Shown: positions 22,433 through 31,180, counted from the first letter of the stretch. The stretch is 64,000 nucleotides of DNA from Planococcus halotolerans (GCF_003289955.1 NZ_QLZR01000009.1:44661-108660); one strand, 5' to 3'. Made by a program: numbers and translations. Notes: generated from the sequence alone by a model not told the origin.

Positions 22433-22669
22433 ATGGGGGTTGAACAGGAAACGTTGCATCTTGGTGAGCAACGGAGAATACAAAAAGCCATTGCCGGTAA
22501 AGTCTACGAGCTGGAATCGAATCCTGCTGTTCATCCAGAACTTTTCAAGAAGCTGTACCGCGAAATAAAAAGCCGTTTTGAAGTTTCAACTTATAAGGAA
22601 GTTAAGCGCGAGGATCTGCAAGAAGTGATTCGATACATCGAAGGATGGGCGCCAAGAAAAGTTTCCTGA
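22433..22669 (+). CDS. ORF6C-domain phage regulator
   Basis: 78 residues resembling the ORF6C C-terminal domain of phage antirepressors (EQRRIQKAIAGKVYELES; LFKKLYREIKSRFEVSTYK; YIEGW). Here it stands alone, without an ANT or BRO domain. GGAGGGG precedes the ATG. Probable antirepressor-type or regulatory role. Confidence 0.65.
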   Translation: MGVEQETLHLGEQRRIQKAIAGKVYELESNPAVHPELFKKLYREIKSRFEVSTYKEVKREDLQEVIRYIEGWAPRKVS

Positions 22670-22711
22670 AAAGGAAGGAGGCAGGATTGCCCCCAGGAAG
22701 GAGGAAGAAAC

Positions 22712-23017
22712 GTGGCAAAACAAGTGGTAACGATTGAAAGCCTGGAAGATCAGCTCTTTCAACTGAAGTTGGAGAAGATAATCCAACAAGCTTATGAGCA
22801 GGGAGTCAGAGACGCTCGTACAAAGTTTCATTTCCCTCATGTTTTGAAGAAGGAACATTTAGTTGAGATTCTTCAGGTAAAAGCTCCGACTGTAGACAAG
22901 CTTGTTGTTCATCCTGAGTTTCCGAGATTAGGTACCGTGAAAGGCAGATATCCGAGAGACAAGGTTTTTGAGTGGATTGAATCCAATACGGAATATGTGA
23001 ATCAGTACCTATCTTAA
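22712..23017 (+). CDS. Putative excisionase-like DNA-binding protein
   Basis: 101 residues from a GTG after AAGGAGG. An N-terminal helix (about 8-35) leads to a winged-helix-like half (about 46-92: LKKEHLVEILQVKAPTVDKL to YPRDKVFEWIE) reminiscent of excisionase or helix-turn-helix_17 proteins. No excisionase is otherwise evident, so this is a candidate; family is uncertain. Confidence 0.45.
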   Translation: MAKQVVTIESLEDQLFQLKLEKIIQQAYEQGVRDARTKFHFPHVLKKEHLVEILQVKAPTVDKLVVHPEFPRLGTVKGRYPRDKVFEWIESNTEYVNQYLS

Positions 23018-23079
23018 ATTCTACAAAACATCACTGAATAGAAACAGATACTCAATTATTCAAAAAGGAGAGGAATTCT

Positions 23080-23610
23080 ATGGAGTTAAAAAAATCTGCA
23101 CTAGCTGGTCCCGCATTAGAGCGGTTAATTGCTGCAAGTGGAATGAGCGGGGAAGAGATTGCTGAAAAGCTGAATATCTCCCCTCAGCATGGCAGCAACA
23201 TAAAAAATAGTAGGCGAAACATGCAGGCAGACATTGCTCGGGAATCACTGAATTGTTTCGACAACCCTGCGTATTCAATGGATATCTTATACGAATTTTC
23301 GGGGGGTTATACGTCGCCTGTACTTAGAGGGAAAAATATCGAAGATCACCGGTTAGCTTTTTGGGTTAATGCTAAACAAGAAATCGCAGAAGGACTTGAA
23401 AAGTTAGAAGTAACGTCTCTGGCAAAGCCGCCAAGCGAAATGACGGCATTAGAAATGGACGGAGTCATAGCGATGATTGATGAACTAATCGAATCAAAGG
23501 TACACATCGACAATTTCCTGATGCGCGTACAAGTGGAATACGAAGTGTCGATTAAAGATCGCCTCAAATCCCTTAAGCCAAGGTGGAAAGCGAAAGGATG
23601 GTTGCAGTGA
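23080..23610 (+). CDS. Phage helix-turn-helix protein
   Basis: 176 residues: an N-terminal helix-turn-helix (about 18-50: MSGEEIAEKLNISPQHGSNI) and a helical C-terminal half. Preceded by AAAGGAGAGG. The stop overlaps the start of a small membrane ORF. Likely an early regulator. Confidence 0.6.
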   Translation: MELKKSALAGPALERLIAASGMSGEEIAEKLNISPQHGSNIKNSRRNMQADIARESLNCFDNPAYSMDILYEFSGGYTSPVLRGKNIEDHRLAFWVNAKQEIAEGLEKLEVTSLAKPPSEMTALEMDGVIAMIDELIESKVHIDNFLMRVQVEYEVSIKDRLKSLKPRWKAKGWLQ

Positions 23611-23726
23611 TTGAATACGGAGAACCGTTACACATTTGGGGTTCATTTTATTTTATCGGATTGATTTTATTGATGATTGTATTGCACATTTACTTTCTTA
23701 AAAAAGCACAAAAAAATAGCAACTGA
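23607..23726 (+). CDS. Small single-pass membrane protein
   Basis: 39 residues from a GTG that overlaps the preceding stop (GTGA), with AAAGGATGG 6 bases upstream. Residues about 11-31 form one hydrophobic segment (SFYFIGLILLMIVLHIYFL), followed by a Lys-rich end. Family unknown. Confidence 0.5.
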   Translation: MIEYGEPLHIWGSFYFIGLILLMIVLHIYFLKKAQKNSN

Positions 23727-23877
23727 TGCTCGAACATCAGCTGCCGAATTAAATATGTTAGCTATTTCAGTATAGCGAGAGCCTTGGCTCTCGTCAATAA
23801 GCTCGGGAATGCAATTCCCCCATGAATCGTTCCTGAGTTTATTGATGGGATTCAACCATCGGAAAGGAAGTGAATAC
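23727..23877 (+). other. Structured interval in the early operon
   Basis: No gene. Contains stems TGATG/CATCA at 23726-23741 and CGAGAGCC/GGCTCTCG at 23777-23794 without T runs. Could be a processed mRNA segment or leader for the next gene. Confidence 0.4.
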
Positions 23878-24108
23878 ATGCGGGCATACGGAAAGGCAGC
23901 CATCACTTTAGGTGAATTAGAGAAGTCGGAAAAGATGGCTGACATCAGGAGCGTCATTCAGGAAGTATCGGAAACTGGGGCTAATGTGGTTCTCGTCGTG
24001 AATGAAATGCTTGGAACGATTCGAGAAGGAATATTCATTGCCACCGTCCTTCGGAATGAAGGCTATGAAGTGAAATGGCATAAGCAAGGTATCTTAGTGA
24101 CATTGTAA
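23878..24108 (+). CDS. Hypothetical early phage protein
   Basis: 76 residues with an alternating hydrophobic strand-helix pattern (GANVVLVVNEMLGTIREGIF). ATG 23878 follows GGAAAGGAAGTG. Function not recognised. Confidence 0.55.
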   Translation: MRAYGKAAITLGELEKSEKMADIRSVIQEVSETGANVVLVVNEMLGTIREGIFIATVLRNEGYEVKWHKQGILVTL

Positions 24109-24120
24109 GGAGGACAGGAA

Positions 24121-24312
24121 GTGACTCAGGAAACCGTAGAAAGCATTCAGCACCGAGACATTAAGCGACTGGAAGCAATGGCTTGCAACCTGACGAGGGT
24201 TGAGGAAGTGAAGCTGATCCAGCGCATTATCAAAAAATCTTGTTCATCTTCTCCGGTTACAAATGAGTGGCTTGAACAGGAAATGATGGATTTGAGAGGA
24301 GCGAAAGTATGA
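24121..24312 (+). CDS. Small hypothetical early phage protein
   Basis: 63 residues, mostly helical, from a GTG after AAGGAGGACAG. Followed by an ATGA-coupled small ORF. Its motif VEEVKLIQRIIKKS is shared in style with the 118-residue protein two genes on (RILSNVISHICW; T-x-E-W/T-W-M-E), suggesting a shared fold, but this is tentative. Confidence 0.5.
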   Translation: MTQETVESIQHRDIKRLEAMACNLTRVEEVKLIQRIIKKSCSSSPVTNEWLEQEMMDLRGAKV

Positions 24313-24419
24313 AATATTTATTTCGCCTTTACACTGTTCACCGGAAGAAACTGATTGCTGAAGCTGGCAAAAGCAAAATTCAAGCTCGGTTGGCATTATT
24401 GTCCGGAATGATCAAATAA
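24309..24419 (+). CDS. Very small basic phage protein
   Basis: 36 residues, strongly basic (MKYLFRLYTVHRKKLIAEAG), starting in the ATGA overlap of the previous gene and inside its ribosome-binding neighbourhood (GAGGAG). Translation is supported by the overlap only. Confidence 0.4.
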   Translation: MKYLFRLYTVHRKKLIAEAGKSKIQARLALLSGMIK

Positions 24420-24440
24420 AAAAGAAAGGGAGTGCAGAGA

Positions 24441-24797
24441 ATGAGAAACGTAGAAAGTATGCAGGAATACATCGACACTAGAGATTTTGAAGTGCGTTTG
24501 AAAAACCTCTCTGAACGTGCAAACGATCGCATTTTATCAAATGTCATTAGTCATATCTGCTGGCATGGTCCGATAACCCGCACTTGGATGGAAGACGAAA
24601 TTTCTTCTCAGGAGTTGATAGAGAATGAATCGCTGAAACATGTTGTTGATCATCCGATTGAGGACCATTTCGGTTCGGAAATTCGCACAGGCGATAAGTG
24701 GTTCCAGGATGGAGCAGGCCGCGTAGTGTTGGAGAATAACATTGAAGATTATCTGATTGAAGTGGCAAGAGTCGAGTTTTGCCGGGCAATAGAATAA
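24441..24797 (+). CDS. Hypothetical early phage protein
   Basis: 118 residues, acidic, no family recognised. ATG 24441 is preferred over GTG 24432 because AAAGGGAG overlaps the latter. A pair of stems (24797-24822, GCCGG...CCGGC) follows the stop before the recombination genes. Confidence 0.5.
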   Translation: MRNVESMQEYIDTRDFEVRLKNLSERANDRILSNVISHICWHGPITRTWMEDEISSQELIENESLKHVVDHPIEDHFGSEIRTGDKWFQDGAGRVVLENNIEDYLIEVARVEFCRAIE

Positions 24798-24897
24798 GCC
24801 GGCTGCATAAGCAACCGGCTCACCGTCCCATGTGGAGTGGGATGAGTTATACAAACAAATTATGTGCTCAGTATAGCACAACTTGGGAGGAACAGTC

Positions 24898-26871
24898 ATG
24901 AAGGAAATAAAAATCAATCGCTTGAAGCTTACAAACTTCAAAGGTATAAAGGACTTCGAATTAGTCGTTAATGGAGAGGATGTTCGTGTTTACGGAGATA
25001 ATGCCACTGGTAAGACCACTTTGTTCGATGCATTCCTTTGGCTCCTGTTCGACAAGGACAGTCAGAATAAAAAAGACTTTGGCATTAAGACGCTGCAAAA
25101 TGGCAAGGAAAAGAACATGATCGACCACGAAGTCGAATGTGGATTAACTGTGGATAATGTATCTCTCACGCTTAAGAAAGTGTACCGGGAAAAATGGACG
25201 CAGAAGCGCGGATCCATTACGAAAGAGTTCTCTGGTCATGAAACGGACTATTTCATGGATGGTACGCCGTTGAAGAAAGGCGAATTCAATAAACGGATTG
25301 AAACCATCGTCGAAGAAGAAATCTTCAAGCTGTTGACGTCTCCATCCTACTTTAATGAACAGGTGAAATGGCAAGACCGCCGCAAGATCCTTCTCAGCAT
25401 TGTCGGGGAAGTATCAAATACGGAAATCTTCAAATCCAATAACGAATTGAAGGGCTTGGAGCTAATTTTGAAAGGAAAGTCGATGGAAGACTTCCGGATG
25501 ACAGTCAATGCCCGCAGAAAGGCAATTAATGACGAACTGGACCGCATCCCGATCCGAATCAATGAGATTGAAAAATCCATTCCAGAAGGGGACGGGAATG
25601 TTCCGGAGCTGCGTAAGGAAGTCGCACAACTGGACAACGAAATCGAGGACCTGCAAGGACAGGTCAGCGCCATCAAGAATGGCAATGCCGTCCTTACCAA
25701 GCAGGGTGATCTGCAGAAAATAGAAATAGAAATCCAGAATCTGAAACGCAAGTTGGAAAGCGGATCGAAAGATGAAGTTTACCGTTTACGGGCGAAGCTT
25801 CAGGAAGAACAATCTAATCTGCAGACGTTCCAGTCAAGCAAGCGCTCTGCAGAAGGCCAATTGCAGTTTAACCAAGATAATGTCCAACGTGTTGAAACTA
25901 GACTAATGGATTTACGGAATCAGTGGCATAACGTGAACGGCGAACAATTCACCCATGAAGTGGAATGTGAATGCCCGGCTTGCGGACAAGAACTGCCGGA
26001 AGAGAAAGTCCATGCAGCCAAGGAAAAAGCTATGGCTCAGTTTAATGCACGGAAATCTGACGAATTGCGGAAAATCACGCAAGAAGGCGAGCGCGGCAAA
26101 ACCGAGAAGAAAAAGTATCAGAACGAAATTGAGCGCCTGCAGAAAGAAATCGATGCCTTGATTGAGCCGATTGCCGGCAAAGAAAAGGCCATCAACAAAA
26201 TCAAAGAAGAGCTGCATACTGCTGAGAACAGCATTCAGGATGTCGAAGGCAACCAAGAATACAGCAATCTGCAAATGGAAGCTGCGCATCTTCGTTCCGA
26301 TATAGCGGAATTGAATAATAAAGCTGAGGAGGCAATCGGCTCTGTGCAAGAGGAAATCGCCGAAAAGAAAATCAGACGCGATAACATTCATACGAAAATT
26401 GCCCGCTATGCCAATGTAAAAGGGCTGAAAGAGCGCATCCAGGTACTGAAAGAAGAGGAAGAGCAGCTGGCAGCTGAATTTGAAAAACTCGAACATAACC
26501 TCTATCTGACGGATGAATTCATTCGGGCGAAGGTCAGAATCATGGAAGAAAGAATCAACGCCAAATTCCAATTTGCCCGTTTCAAACTGTTTAAAACAAA
26601 TATCAATGGCGGATTAGAGGAGATGTGTGAAGCCTTGTATGACGGCGTTCCTTACACAGCCGGACTGAACAACGCAGCTCGCATCAATGTTGGTTTGGAC
26701 ATCATTAACACGCTGTCCGAATTCCATGGCATCCAGGCACCGATATTCGTCGATAATGCTGAGGCTGTGACGAAATTGATCGATACCGAAGCGCAGTTAA
26801 TTAGCCTGGTCGTATCGGAAACGGATAAGAAATTGCGTGTCGAAAACATCAAATTAGAGGAGGCAATTTAA
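24898..26871 (+). CDS. SbcC/Rad50-like AAA ATPase
   Basis: 657 residues with SMC/Rad50 layout: an N-terminal head with Walker A GDNATGKTT (about 33-41), two long coiled coils, a zinc-hook C-P-A-C (about 358-361) and a C-terminal head with IFVDNAEA (about 613-620), where the usual Walker B DE is replaced by DN. ATG 24898 follows GGGAGGAA. It directly precedes recT, so it likely serves phage DNA end processing or annealing. No SbcD-type nuclease gene is adjacent. Confidence 0.8.
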   Translation: MKEIKINRLKLTNFKGIKDFELVVNGEDVRVYGDNATGKTTLFDAFLWLLFDKDSQNKKDFGIKTLQNGKEKNMIDHEVECGLTVDNVSLTLKKVYREKWTQKRGSITKEFSGHETDYFMDGTPLKKGEFNKRIETIVEEEIFKLLTSPSYFNEQVKWQDRRKILLSIVGEVSNTEIFKSNNELKGLELILKGKSMEDFRMTVNARRKAINDELDRIPIRINEIEKSIPEGDGNVPELRKEVAQLDNEIEDLQGQVSAIKNGNAVLTKQGDLQKIEIEIQNLKRKLESGSKDEVYRLRAKLQEEQSNLQTFQSSKRSAEGQLQFNQDNVQRVETRLMDLRNQWHNVNGEQFTHEVECECPACGQELPEEKVHAAKEKAMAQFNARKSDELRKITQEGERGKTEKKKYQNEIERLQKEIDALIEPIAGKEKAINKIKEELHTAENSIQDVEGNQEYSNLQMEAAHLRSDIAELNNKAEEAIGSVQEEIAEKKIRRDNIHTKIARYANVKGLKERIQVLKEEEEQLAAEFEKLEHNLYLTDEFIRAKVRIMEERINAKFQFARFKLFKTNINGGLEEMCEALYDGVPYTAGLNNAARINVGLDIINTLSEFHGIQAPIFVDNAEAVTKLIDTEAQLISLVVSETDKKLRVENIKLEEAI

Positions 26872-26872
26872 T

Positions 26873-27853
26873 ATGACAAACCCAAATGAACTGAAAACGC
26901 AAGATACAAGCTTACAAGCTACGCAGTCTGAACGGTTTTTGAAAAATGTTGAGACCCAGTTTGCTGCAGAAGCGGGGGCGCCGATGGCGTTCTCGGATTA
27001 TGAAAAAACATTAGCGCAGCATTTGTTCTTAAAAGTAGATAATGTCCTCAAGGATTTGGAGACTAAGCGATTGGCTGCTCCAAAGCCATACGGTCAACCG
27101 TACACTTGGCAGAACGTGAACATGCGTAAATTAGCACTGGATGCCGTGCATCGCGTTCAGTTAGGGCTTGATGCCCTTGTACCTAACCACGTTCATCCTG
27201 TGCCTTATTTTAACAAGCGAGAAGGTAAATACGACTTGGATTTACGAGTTGGTTATGTCGGCAAAGCATACTACCGCCAGCAAGTTGCTGTGGATGTACC
27301 AGTGGATATCATCTACGAGCTGGTTTACAGCACTGACGAGTTTATCCCATTGAAAAAATCATTTTCTAATGAAATCGAGTCCTATGAATTCAATATCAAA
27401 AACGCTTTTGATCGTGGAGATATCGTTGGCGGATTCGGATATATCGTTTATGAAGATCCCAAGAAAAACACACTCATTATGGTCGGCGAAAAGGACTTCG
27501 AAAAATCCAAAAAGGCGGCACAAAGTGATGCGTTTTGGTCCAAGCACCCGGTCGAAATGAGATACAAAACACTCGTCCACCGAGTGACGGATAAGTTGCA
27601 GGTGGATCCGAAGAAAGTAAATGCCACTGCTTATGCTTATGTTGAAAACCAGGAAGAAGAAACGGCAGTACGCCGTGAAATCAATGAAAATGCAAATAAA
27701 GAAATCTTAGACATCGAATCGCCGCAATCGGGTGGGAAAGATTTTGATTTTGACGACACCGAGACGATTGATGTAGATCAGACTACTGGCGAAATTTTAA
27801 ATGAACAGCCGGTAAAAGAAACTGTGCCTACAACTGAAGGCCCTGGCTTCTGA
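26873..27853 (+). CDS. recT: RecT-family single-strand annealing protein
   Basis: 326 residues of RecT type: the core (about 40-260) contains YTWQNVNMRKLALDAV and ALVPNHVHPVPYFNKREGKY, and the C-terminal tail is acidic. RecT anneals complementary DNA strands in phage recombination. It follows the ATPase by one base (GAGGAGG in the ATPase end) and overlaps the next gene by one base. Confidence 0.85.
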   Translation: MTNPNELKTQDTSLQATQSERFLKNVETQFAAEAGAPMAFSDYEKTLAQHLFLKVDNVLKDLETKRLAAPKPYGQPYTWQNVNMRKLALDAVHRVQLGLDALVPNHVHPVPYFNKREGKYDLDLRVGYVGKAYYRQQVAVDVPVDIIYELVYSTDEFIPLKKSFSNEIESYEFNIKNAFDRGDIVGGFGYIVYEDPKKNTLIMVGEKDFEKSKKAAQSDAFWSKHPVEMRYKTLVHRVTDKLQVDPKKVNATAYAYVENQEEETAVRREINENANKEILDIESPQSGGKDFDFDDTETIDVDQTTGEILNEQPVKETVPTTEGPGF

Positions 27854-28554
27854 TGATTGAAATAACAACACTTGCTACCGGATCGAAGGGGAACTGCTAC
27901 CACATTACGGATGGCCATACGCCCCTTCTCTTGGAAGCAGGAATCCGGTTCAAAGACATTCAGCGCAAATTGAACTTCCAAACACGGAACATTAAAGGCT
28001 GCCTGATTACTCACGAGCATAAGGACCACTGTGGAGGCTTGTCTGAGGTCCTGAAAGGCGGCATCGACTGTTACCTTTCACCGGGAACAAAACAGGCCAT
28101 AGGCATCGAGCATCACCGCTTGATAGCGATAGAAAACAAAAAGCAGTTCCAGATAGGGACATGGACCATCTTGCCGTTTGACGTGCAGCATGACGTCTCC
28201 GAGCCGTTTGGTTTCCTGTTGGTGAATACGGCAAGCGAAAAGCTGCTATTCGCGACAGACACCTATTACATCAGGTACCGCTTCAAAGGTCTTACCCATT
28301 TGATGGTGGAATGCAATTACTCGCAGAAGATATTGGACGATAATATTGCTTCCGGAAGGACGCCGAAGATCCTGAGAAAGCGGCTGATGCAGTCGCATTT
28401 CTCACTGGAGAACATGAAGGAATTTCTAAAAGCGAATGACCTGACACAGCTGCAGGAGATTTGGCTTCTACATCTATCTGATTCCAACAGCAATGAAGAA
28501 ATGTTCCGCCAGGAAGTCGCGGAGCTCACCGGCAAGATGATTTATATTCCCTAA
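27853..28554 (+). CDS. MBL-fold metallohydrolase
   Basis: 233 residues with the metallo-beta-lactamase motif T-H54-E-H56-K-D58-H59, then a further H (QHDVSEPFG), D (ATDTYY) and H (MQSHFS) to complete two metal sites. Phage members of this fold lie beside recT and may be nucleases. The ATG overlaps the recT stop by one base, indicating tight coupling. Substrate unknown. Confidence 0.8.
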   Translation: MIEITTLATGSKGNCYHITDGHTPLLLEAGIRFKDIQRKLNFQTRNIKGCLITHEHKDHCGGLSEVLKGGIDCYLSPGTKQAIGIEHHRLIAIENKKQFQIGTWTILPFDVQHDVSEPFGFLLVNTASEKLLFATDTYYIRYRFKGLTHLMVECNYSQKILDDNIASGRTPKILRKRLMQSHFSLENMKEFLKANDLTQLQEIWLLHLSDSNSNEEMFRQEVAELTGKMIYIP

Positions 28555-28582
28555 AGATTTTCGATAGGAAGGAGGTACTGAT

Positions 28583-29560
28583 GTGCAAGGATGGTTTAAA
28601 TTACACCGAGAAATGTTTGATTCAGATATTTGGCATGACGCCAACACTTTCCGCTTATTTGTTTTTCTGATTGCCAAGGCAAGTCACCAGGATGGCGTAA
28701 AGATTAAAGGACGAGTATTGAAGCGCGGACAGTACATTCGATCCTATCGAAAACTTGCGGATGACCTCTCTTATAAAGAAGGCAGGGGGTTCAAAACGCT
28801 TTCACTTAGCACAATTAAGAAATGTGTTAGCAAACTTGTTGACGACGAAAGGGTGAACGTTGAAGAAACGGAACTAGGAACACTGTTTACCATCGTTAAC
28901 TACTCGCTGTATCAGGATTCGGAAGACATAAAAAAAGAAAGTGCGAACGGTGAAAAAGAGGAAGTGCGAACTAACTACGAACTAAGTGCGAACGAACTGC
29001 GAACTAACAGCGAACAAGAACAAGAACTAAAGAACTTAAGAACTAAAGAACTTAATTCTACTACAGCTACAACTACCACCCAGCCGGCTGATGATTTCGG
29101 AAATATGCTGCAGACCTTTGAAGAAAATATTTGCAGGCTGTCACCTTTGCAAATCGAATCGTTCGGCAAATGGTTTGACGATTTCAATCAACAACCGGAA
29201 ATCATCATCGAGGCTATATCGATTGCTGCTAACCGCAATAAAAGAAATTTCGGCTTTGTCGAATACCTGTTCAAGGAATGGGCGGACAGCAAGCTGAAGA
29301 CCATCGAGCAGATCCAGTCGCATGAACGCAACAAATTCAATAAGCAAGCTACTCAGAAAAGCGCTGGCAGGTATCAACCGCGCTCAAATTACGGCAACAA
29401 GCCGATGCGGGAAGAATTGCTCCCGGAATGGTTTGGGAAACCCGAAGAGGAACGTGTGCCGGAAACGGTGCCGCAGTCGAATAGCCAATTTGAAGAAGAA
29501 AAGCAAAAGATACTTGCCGAACTGGCAGCTAAAAAGGGGCGAGGATATGAGGGAGATTAA
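28583..29560 (+). CDS. DnaD-like replication initiator
   Basis: 325 residues: an N-terminal winged-helix part (about 1-115: GWFKLHREMFDSDIWHD), a low-complexity linker (about 118-170) and a DnaD-type C-terminal part (about 170-240: FGFVEYLFKEWADS) with a charged tail. GTG start after AAGGAGG. The linker DNA carries 11-bp iterons, as in phages whose origin lies in the initiator gene. It should bind the origin and load the host helicase. Confidence 0.75.
   Translation: MQGWFKLHREMFDSDIWHDANTFRLFVFLIAKASHQDGVKIKGRVLKRGQYIRSYRKLADDLSYKEGRGFKTLSLSTIKKCVSKLVDDERVNVEETELGTLFTIVNYSLYQDSEDIKKESANGEKEEVRTNYELSANELRTNSEQEQELKNLRTKELNSTTATTTTQPADDFGNMLQTFEENICRLSPLQIESFGKWFDDFNQQPEIIIEAISIAANRNKRNFGFVEYLFKEWADSKLKTIEQIQSHERNKFNKQATQKSAGRYQPRSNYGNKPMREELLPEWFGKPEEERVPETVPQSNSQFEEEKQKILAELAAKKGRGYEGD
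28942..29053. repeat. Iterons and AT-rich tandem repeat, putative phage origin
   Basis: Five tandem 11-bp units of type TGCGAACTAAC begin at 28965, 28976, 28987, 28998 and 29009; a lone TGCGAAC is at 28942. A perfect 16-bp tandem duplication (AAGAACTAAAGAACTT twice, 29022-29053) and AT-rich DNA follow. The 11-bp period is not a multiple of three, so the repeats are not driven by the protein. Confidence 0.65.
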
Positions 29561-29903
29561 ATTCAATTTTTACAACACGCGTACCAGAGAATACACGCAC
29601 TGGAATGATTCAAATGTCGGCCTGAATTTTTCCGCCTTTTGTACCCATGAGCATTTAAGGTTCTTGCAGTATACCGGATTAAAAGACAAAAACGGCGTTG
29701 AGATTTTTGAGGGGCATATACTTTCTGCTTTTTATGGCACTCAATTAACATCGGTGAAATGGAATAAGGAGTTTGGACTTTACGAAATCGACCTGCAATT
29801 AAGTGGTGGCTCAGAGGCATCTGAAGAATTGCTTGGAAATCACTTAAGCGTAGTTGAAGTCATCGGCAACATCTACGAAAACCCTGAATTGCTGAAGGTC
29901 TAA
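29547..29903 (+). CDS. YopX-family phage protein
   Basis: 118 residues with the YopX pattern (MREIKFNFYNTRTREY; LQYTGLKDKNGVEIFEGHIL; VIGNIYENPELL). The family is common in phages of Bacillota; function unknown. ATG 29547 overlaps the end of the initiator gene, with GGGGCGAGGA upstream. Confidence 0.8.
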   Translation: MREIKFNFYNTRTREYTHWNDSNVGLNFSAFCTHEHLRFLQYTGLKDKNGVEIFEGHILSAFYGTQLTSVKWNKEFGLYEIDLQLSGGSEASEELLGNHLSVVEVIGNIYENPELLKV

Positions 29904-29989
29904 TTTTTTAAAATTAAGTTGTCAATATATTCTTTTAATTCGGTAACACAATCATAGCCAACTGGAAAACAATTGAAGGAGGGAATAAA

Positions 29990-30163
29990 TTGGGAAGAAC
30001 AGCGCATAAATCACAGTCCGTGGACGAGCGTATGAAACAGATTTACCTTCGTGACTTGCACAGTCTCGGTATTACTTCAGGACCAAGTAACGAGCCGTTG
30101 CACAGTATGAATAATGCTGATCTCTGTCGATTGATTGCCAGGGAAAAAATGAAACGGGATTAG
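29990..30163 (+). CDS. Small hypothetical phage protein
   Basis: 57 residues from a TTG 7 bases after GAAGGAGGG; a clear ribosome-binding site supports it. Basic and helical, possibly DNA-binding (ADLCRLIAREKMKRD). No family recognised. Confidence 0.5.
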   Translation: MGRTAHKSQSVDERMKQIYLRDLHSLGITSGPSNEPLHSMNNADLCRLIAREKMKRD

Positions 30164-30175
30164 GGGGAAGGATGG

Positions 30176-30985
30176 ATGTCGGTACCACGAATATTACATT
30201 ATCCCGGCAGCAAGTGGAGCATGAGCGACTGGATTATTCACCACATGCAGGAGCACAAAACGTATTTAGAACCATTCTTTGGGTCCGGTGCCGTCTTTTT
30301 CAAAAAAGAGAAGTCAGGAATTGAAACAATCAATGACATGGACAGCAGCATCGTGAATCTATTCAAAGTCATCAGAGACCACCCGGTGGAGCTGGCAAGA
30401 AAAATCGAATGGACGCCTTTCTCCAGGGAAGACTACTATGCTTCGTACGAATTCGAGACCGGGGACAGCATCGAGGACGCCAGAAGATTCCTGGTCCGCT
30501 GTTGGCAAGCTATCGGAGCAAAAACAAGCGACCGAACAGGGTGGCGAAGCTTAATTTCCTCGAATGGTCCAGATGTGGCGAAGGAATGGAGCAAGTTGCC
30601 TGAAAAGATAATGCTTGTCACTGACCGGTTGAAGGAAGCGCAGATAGAGCACCAACCAGCTGTGAAGTTGATTGAACGCTACAAGCGGAGCAACGTGCTA
30701 ATTTACGCGGATCCGCCATACATCATCGAGACGAGAACCAAGCGCCATTATAAGCATGAAATGACGATTGAGGACCACATGGAATTGCTCGAAGTTTTGG
30801 ATGCACATCCTGGACCGGTCCTACTGTCAGGCTATGCTCACGAAATTTATGACAGCAAGCTCAGCGACTGGGAACGTCAAACTCTCGATGTAGCAGCTGA
30901 AGCAGGAGCTCGCCGGCAAGAAGTGCTGTGGATTAACCAGGTTGCTGCTAAGGCAGGGTACTTTCAGGATTCATTATTTAAATGA
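30176..30985 (+). CDS. dam: DNA adenine methylase, D12 class
   Basis: 269 residues with the D12 motifs: YPGSKW (8-13), EPFFGSGAVFF (about 34-44) for SAM binding and ADPPY (about 177-181) catalytic. Dam-like enzymes methylate N6 of adenine, often in GATC; the specificity here is not known. It may protect phage DNA or modulate its regulation. GGGGGAAGG upstream. Confidence 0.85.
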   Translation: MSVPRILHYPGSKWSMSDWIIHHMQEHKTYLEPFFGSGAVFFKKEKSGIETINDMDSSIVNLFKVIRDHPVELARKIEWTPFSREDYYASYEFETGDSIEDARRFLVRCWQAIGAKTSDRTGWRSLISSNGPDVAKEWSKLPEKIMLVTDRLKEAQIEHQPAVKLIERYKRSNVLIYADPPYIIETRTKRHYKHEMTIEDHMELLEVLDAHPGPVLLSGYAHEIYDSKLSDWERQTLDVAAEAGARRQEVLWINQVAAKAGYFQDSLFK

Positions 30986-30997
30986 GGAGTGGAGGCA

Positions 30998-31165
30998 ATG
31001 GAAACTTGTAAACGGTGCAACCGACAGTTGAAGACCGTCAAGAGTATCGACGTCGGTTATGGTCCAACTTGCAAAAAGAAACAGGATGAAGCAGACGCGG
31101 AGTTTCTTCGGATTCAGATTACGATGGAAGAGGAATTGGAATATCAGAAAAAAGTGAAGAGGTAA
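30998..31165 (+). CDS. DUF6011-like zinc-finger protein
   Basis: 55 residues with C-x2-C (residues 4, 7) and a single later cysteine in GYGPTCKKK, the small phage zinc-finger pattern of DUF6011. GAGTGGAGG precedes the ATG. A terminator follows at 31181. Confidence 0.6.
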   Translation: METCKRCNRQLKTVKSIDVGYGPTCKKKQDEADAEFLRIQITMEEELEYQKKVKR

Positions 31166-31180
31166 CAGAATTTCATAGAC

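Noticed and set aside
25912..26571. 219-codon antisense ORF inside the Rad50-like gene
   Set aside because: Mirror of coiled-coil codon use; no ribosome-binding site and no known motif.
28942..29053. CRISPR array
   Set aside because: Repeats are 11-16 bp without unique spacers and fit replication iterons.
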